This document shows, piece by piece, positions 59,728 through 64,000 of a stretch of 64,000 nt of DNA (within the stretch, counting starts at the first letter, position 1; each line of letters starts with the position of its first letter). The DNA is from Temnopleurus reevesii (taxonomy: Eukaryota > Echinodermata > Echinoidea > Temnopleuroida > Temnopleuridae). The notes beneath the pieces were generated by a model that saw nothing but the letters and a program-made list of their open reading frames with translations, made no database searches and was not told the origin of the DNA. The position numbers and the translations under genes were made by a program. The DNA is taken from NCBI GenBank assembly GCA_036244855.1, contig BQKZ01000147.1, positions 53,340 through 117,339 on the forward strand, in the 5' to 3' direction.

Positions 59728-60101
59728 TAGCAAAGTATTTCAAAGTGAACTGTAGATCCTGTATTAGATGTCAAAATGACTTTCCAAATTAAGTTCAAGT
59801 AGCACTTTTGGAGCAGTCATTTTAAGAGTTCTTACGAGGCTACAATCCTCATTTCAATTCTTTGTCTAGCCCTTTTTCTTTTTACTCCGTCTTAAGCCAC
59901 ACCAATGACTGACAATTCCAGAAACAATCCTTTACCACTAGTGAAAAAGATGTAATAAGATGTCACAATTATACTTATGAAATTCTACCCCCAATTCATA
60001 GACCACCTGGTGAAGTGAATCCTAAAGTAGGGTAACTGGCATCAGTTTCCGATGATGTTGGATCTCAAGTTACATGATGAAAAAAAGAAGAAAAAAAAGG
60101 G

Positions 60102-60735
60102 TTTTCCAAGAGATGTTGTGCATTGTGTTGTTAAACTTCAAGAAATAAATATGTTAGCTCCATTGTCATTGGAACTAGAAAGTGAATGTGTGAATGGAAA
60201 GAAGAAAGCTTGAGAATGATATTAAAAAATGTTCTTGCAAAGAGATGTTGTGAATTGTGTAATATCACGAAACAAATTTATAAAGTTCATTGTCATAGGA
60301 ACGCAAAGGAAGTGAATGTGCAAAAGAAATGGACAAATAAGCGATTAAAAAAGATGTCCTTTCCAAGAGGTTTTGTGATTTGTGTTTAACATCAAGAAAC
60401 AAATTTATAAAATTCATTGTCATAGGAACTTGGAGGAAGTTAATGTGTGAAGGAAAAAAAGAAACTCTGATTTTATCCTGAAAAATGTTCATATTGTGAA
60501 TTCTGTGTAATATCAAGAAGCAAATTTATAAAGTATATTGTCATAGGAACTTGGAGGAAGTTAATGTGTGAACAGAAAGAAGGAAGCCGGATTTTATTTT
60601 TTAAAGAAATGTCCTTTCCAAGAGATGTTGTGAAATGCATTGTTCAACAACAAGAAAAATATTATAAACTTCATTGTCGGAGGAACTCGGAGAAAGGGAA
60701 TGTGTGAACGAAAAGAAGAAAATCTGATTTTGTAT
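60102..60735. repeat. five-copy tandem repeat, about 127-bp period
   Basis: Units begin near 60102, 60231, 60356, 60486 and 60611 with TTTCCAAGAGATGTTGTGAA-like sequence. Each carries ATCAAGAAACAAATTTATAA, TTCATTGTCATAGGAAC and GGAAGTTAATGTGTGAA. One unit has lost the CCAAGAG block. Units differ from each other by roughly one base in seven by eye. Confidence 0.82.
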
Positions 60736-60999
60736 TGAACACGACCGTAGACATATTTGGTAGATTCTATTGTCGCCTTGAACTCACCTGAGAATTCTAA
60801 ACACCAGGTGCAACTGAGAAAACATTTGAACAAGTCCCAAAAATATTTTCACTCCTTCCTTTCACCGATGATATTCCTGGGAATTAGGGGTTCGTAGGAA
60901 AAATGAAAATCGTAAGATTAGCTGTGGGTAAATTTGTTGAAATCCATAGAAATTTAGGGTGTGTGTACGCTTGTAGGACTGGCTAACAGTGGACGGGGT

Positions 61000-61480
61000 C
61001 TGTCAATAGGGGGATATTCTTGTGAATTTTGATAGGAATTTAGTCAGGTGTGGAGTAAGTGTGGACAAGATAGGAGCAAGATTTGTGAGGTGAACGTGAG
61101 GGCTTGTTTGCCTGGTGCGTATATGAGTTTGGTGTAGGCAAATTGAGTTTGATATTTCAGAAGGAAATGACAATATTGGGTAAGAATAGTGGGGGAAAAG
61201 GGGGAGGGGAGTCCTTTGTTTCCCCAAGCAAGCATGCACCTGTCCACAAAACAGCATGTGAACACTCGTCACCCGTCTGCCACTGGGTGGGACCTCCGAC
61301 TCGCCACAGTTGCGACAGGGTTGGTGCGGAAGCGCTAGGCTTTCCATCAATCTTGTCAAACTTCATCAAACTTCAAGCTTATATTCTTTTCATCTTTTCT
61401 GCCGAGATTCTGTTGGGAACAGCAGTGCACAGGGGTCAGCCTTTCATAGAAAAGGAGGCTTTTCAGGCTAGTGGAAAGCA
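61000..61480. other. candidate regulatory island
   Basis: Locally GC-richer, non-repetitive sequence with GGGGGAAAAGGGGGAGGGG and CGACTCGCCACAGTTGCGAC. Frames are open on both strands over the same bases (up to 132 codons) without recognisable domains, as expected from composition alone. Confidence 0.25.
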
Positions 61481-62608
61481 ATGGAAAATGTTACAGCAAT
61501 GATTTAGGAATGTAAACCAGATATTATTTCTGGAGTACAGGATTATCAATCACCACTTTCCTGCCACTTTCATGTTTTTAGAAAATGTAATGAAATATTC
61601 AGCCATGGAATATGCTGGCGTTTTCAGACACTTTTACGCTGCCAGCAATAAGACCACCTGCGATTAATTTCTAATTTAAAAGGGCACTTCTCATGACTGG
61701 TACTTGTGATTTGGCTATTGGTTAGTCTATTTACAAAAAATGCACTTGCAATGCAACAAATATCTTGATTGGTCATTTTCATTAGCAATTAATCACAATC
61801 ATTGATGTTGTAGGGTACCGCTCATTACAGCAACTCTATCCACAGACAAAAGGAGTACACACTGTCATACCTTAAAGACCCCTTCTAAATCATGTAAAAG
61901 AAAAAAGGCCCCGAAAATGTGGGCTGGCAATGGCTGCTTTTTGGACCAGCTTCGGAAGTGGTCTTAGCCCAGGCTCAATGTTCATATATACCTTTGACCA
62001 TACTTCCAGTACCACGAATGGTGGCATATATACATTGTAGCCCATTCTGCCTGATTGTATTTTGAGGAAGCTATGCCTTAGCACGGGGCAAGACTTAATT
62101 TTTCGGTGGTGGCCAAAAAATTTGCAAAGGATGCCAGGTACAGACAGTCCCACAAACAGATGTAAAAGGGGTCTTAGTTTTGATGGGTTTCCGCATCTTT
62201 ATCCTTGTTATGTAAGTGAGTCACTCCTTGGCTCGTAGGATATCTGCATGAATATCACATCATTGAAAGCTCAGCATATTGAATCATAGAAATTAATTTC
62301 CTGGAAACACTACAGAGACTTGGGGTCAAGTCACTCTGCATTTTCAATTTCAATTAGAATCATCAAAATATTTTCTTGGCAAAGGAACATTTTGGTTAGA
62401 CATTGTTGTTTTTCAAGTTGTGTTAGCCTAGTGACCTTTTCTGTAGAATTCATGTTGTGGTTTGTATCAGGATATGTGAAACATTTAATGGGGGTTACAA
62501 GGCTTAAGAGAAAGAAAGTTTCTCTTGCTCCAGCGAGCCCATTAGAAAAACAGTTTGATATGAGACCCTCATAGATAAGATATCTATATAGAACTAAGTT
62601 AAACTCTG

Positions 62609-62825
62609 GCGGCATTGTGGTGTTGTGGTTCTGACTCTCACCTTTCAACCCGAGGTTCGTAGGTTCGAATCCCACCCATGGCTTAATTTCCTTCAGCAAG
62701 AAACTGATCCACATTGTGCTGCACTCAACCCAGGTGAGGTGAATTTGTACCAGGAGGAAGAAATTCCTTGAATTGGGTGAACACCAAATGATAGCCATGA
62801 AAAGCCGGATAATGATATATTTATT
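62609..62825 (+). repeat. tRNA-derived SINE
   Basis: The tRNA-like head has an A-box region ATTGTGGTGTTGTGGTTCTG and a B box GTAGGTTCGAATCCCACC. The body has CCTTCAGCAAGAAACTGATC, GTGCTGCACTCAACCCAGGT, ATTCCTTGAAT and AAAGCCGGATAATGATA. This order (head, stepped body, AAAGCC-GGATAATGATA tail) matches the copies at 18416 and 63630. These are non-autonomous retroelements copied by LINE machinery. Confidence 0.75.
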
Positions 62826-63629
62826 ACATTTTTGGTTGGGTTGAAGGCAGAGGAGATAATGTTTAACAGTTATTCCTCATCCGGGTAAGAACTAAGATAT
62901 TAAAACGTTTCATCAACAGATGCCAGCACTGTCAATTAGTTATTATAAGAGGAAAATGATCTCCATTGTTCAATAATGTTGAATCCTTTCCCAAATGCCA
63001 GATGCAATTTCCTTCCTACTTTTTGATGTTCTGTCACCATCCATTTTTCTCAATTGTATTTTCTTCATATTTCTGCATTTCAAATTGAAAGTTTGAACGT
63101 GAACGGAAGAACGGTTTCATATCATGATTTTCAGTTTCGGCTTCATGATTTGCGTAATGACTCTCCTCATTCGAAACTTCCTTTAGCGTTCATCTCAAAT
63201 GTTATTGAGAACATTCATGCTGAATAAACACAAAGACCCCAATTTCCTCTGCACCAATAAATCTCGATTTCATTTTTCCTTCCAGAAATATGACTAACTT
63301 ACAGCAGCCATTCGTAGATCCTTTGGGAAAGTAGAAAATAGAGAAAGAGCGTTTTTACAAGATACTGTTATTGACCTTCTAAACTCAGCCCATCTGTTTT
63401 GCCTAGAGCACATATCCCCCAGAATGAATGCAAATCTGCAAAAGAAAAGCTTTATCGAATTTGTATAACACCATAATCACCTTTAGATTAATTTTTACAG
63501 CCCCATGGAAGGGCAGTACCCCCTGATGTTAGGGGCCTTTTTTTGTTGCCGAAATCCTGTCTTTTTATACGGTGAGTGTTTTATGTCCAGAGACTTTGCT
63601 GACCTCCAGTTTTATTGGCTACGAACTGG

Positions 63630-63884
63630 GAATAATAATATTATGCACTTCTAAAGTGCCTAATATCTCTTTATCAGAAGTCTTGAAGCACTCTGCAATG
63701 AATGCAGTATTATTACCTTGGCTTTAGCCTGGCATACACCAGCACACATTGCATTTCAAGAAATAAATATTCCTGCCAGATAGGGCCTACACATTCACCT
63801 CACCTATTTGCTATGTGTGGGTTTCAAAATATTGACCCTCTAGTTGAAAGGCAAGAATCAGAACCACTACACCACGACGTGTGG
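63630..63884 (-). repeat. tRNA-derived SINE, minus strand
   Basis: On the minus strand the order is GTGGTGTAGTGGTTCTGATT (A box), TGCCTTTCAACTAGAGGGTC, a body with CAGGAATATTTATTTCTTG, GGCTAAAGCCAAGGTAATAA, then TAATATTATTATTCCC. The B box is poorly kept. Tail at about 63630, head at about 63884. Confidence 0.65.
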
Positions 63885-64000
63885 TGAACTTTTGTCACCT
63901 TTATCACTGGACTATTTTGTTTCTTTTTTTATATTTTTATTTCTATTTATCAATTTATTCAGTCTTCCTATAGATATTCAAGAAAAAGGTTTCTAGGTTT

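Larger units (their letters stand above)
59119..64000 (+). other. start of the next slit intron (D2)
   Basis: Begins with the gtaagt donor and runs to the window end. No LRR exon could be found in it, so the intron is at least 4882 bp. Contents are a foldback element (59597-59727), a five-copy tandem repeat (60102-60735), a higher-GC island (61000-61480) and two tRNA-derived SINEs in opposite orientation near the end. Confidence 0.75.

Noticed and set aside
60102..60735. CRISPR-like array (regular repeats)
   Set aside because: Units are contiguous, diverged and about 127 bp with no unique spacers, and the sequence is animal intron.
63294..63333. Possible further slit exon: a pyrimidine tract plus CAG at about 63294, followed by AAATATGACTAACTTACAGC
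   Set aside because: The frame expected for D2 LRR1 stops after about 15 codons, has no LRR consensus spacing and no donor.
1..64000. miR-218-like hairpin in slit introns, as in vertebrate SLIT2/SLIT3
   Set aside because: I found no match to the miR-218 seed region in a foldback context; the vertebrate copies also lie in later introns than those in this window.

Overview
This window is animal genomic DNA. It is AT-rich and intron-dominated, with spliced exons, tRNA-derived SINEs, many short inverted-repeat (MITE-like) elements, diverged tandem repeats and two scaffold gaps (N runs at 36309-37118 and 51925-52615). The SINE body (A/B boxes followed by a 'gctgcactcaaccc' block) and the foldback repeats resemble repeats I associate with echinoderms, so a sea urchin or other echinoderm is the most likely source. 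That assignment is inference. No bacterial-style operon, CRISPR array or complete mobile-element coding region is present.

One gene is supported: an ortholog of slit, the secreted axon-guidance ligand of Robo receptors, on the + strand. Six internal exons are visible: 2386-2457, 40982-41053, 43822-43893, 45956-46027, 49208-49371 and 58980-59118. In order they encode LRR3, LRR4, LRR5, LRR6 and the C-terminal cysteine cap (LRRCT) of LRR domain D1, then the N-terminal cysteine cap (LRRNT) that opens D2. The four LRR exons are each exactly 72 bp, one repeat per exon, with the same phase at both ends. All visible junctions are AG acceptors and GTAAG donors, and the six exons join into one open frame. 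The signal peptide, the D1 LRRNT and LRR1-2 lie upstream of the window. The rest of D2, D3-D4, the EGF repeats, the laminin-G domain and the cystine knot lie downstream.

The remainder is intron: at least 2385 bp upstream, then 38524, 2768, 2062, 3180 and 9608 bp, and at least 4882 bp at the end. The introns hold several repeat families: (A) a foldback element with GTTTCACCA ends; (B) a TTA-flanked MITE; (C) a TA-flanked foldback with GCCCCGGTCACATAGG ends; (D) a foldback with GTATTCC ends; (E) a pogo/Tigger-like TA-flanked element; (F) an AGCTGAAATTT-ended element; (G) a roughly 510-bp element with AAAGCCC...GGGCTTT ends; and (H) a roughly 200-bp element with CACTGTGAGC ends, present singly and as a three-copy array. 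Two nested insertions can be read directly: C inside G at 20556-20696, and G inside a SINE at 24928-25441.

The most unusual structures are a tandem array in intron 49372-58979 that has copied the end of the upstream slit exon together with its splice donor, a perfect 47-bp inverted repeat with a 6-nt loop at 52815-52914, and several higher-GC non-repetitive islands that could be cis-regulatory modules. I found no clear evidence of a wholly new biological system.
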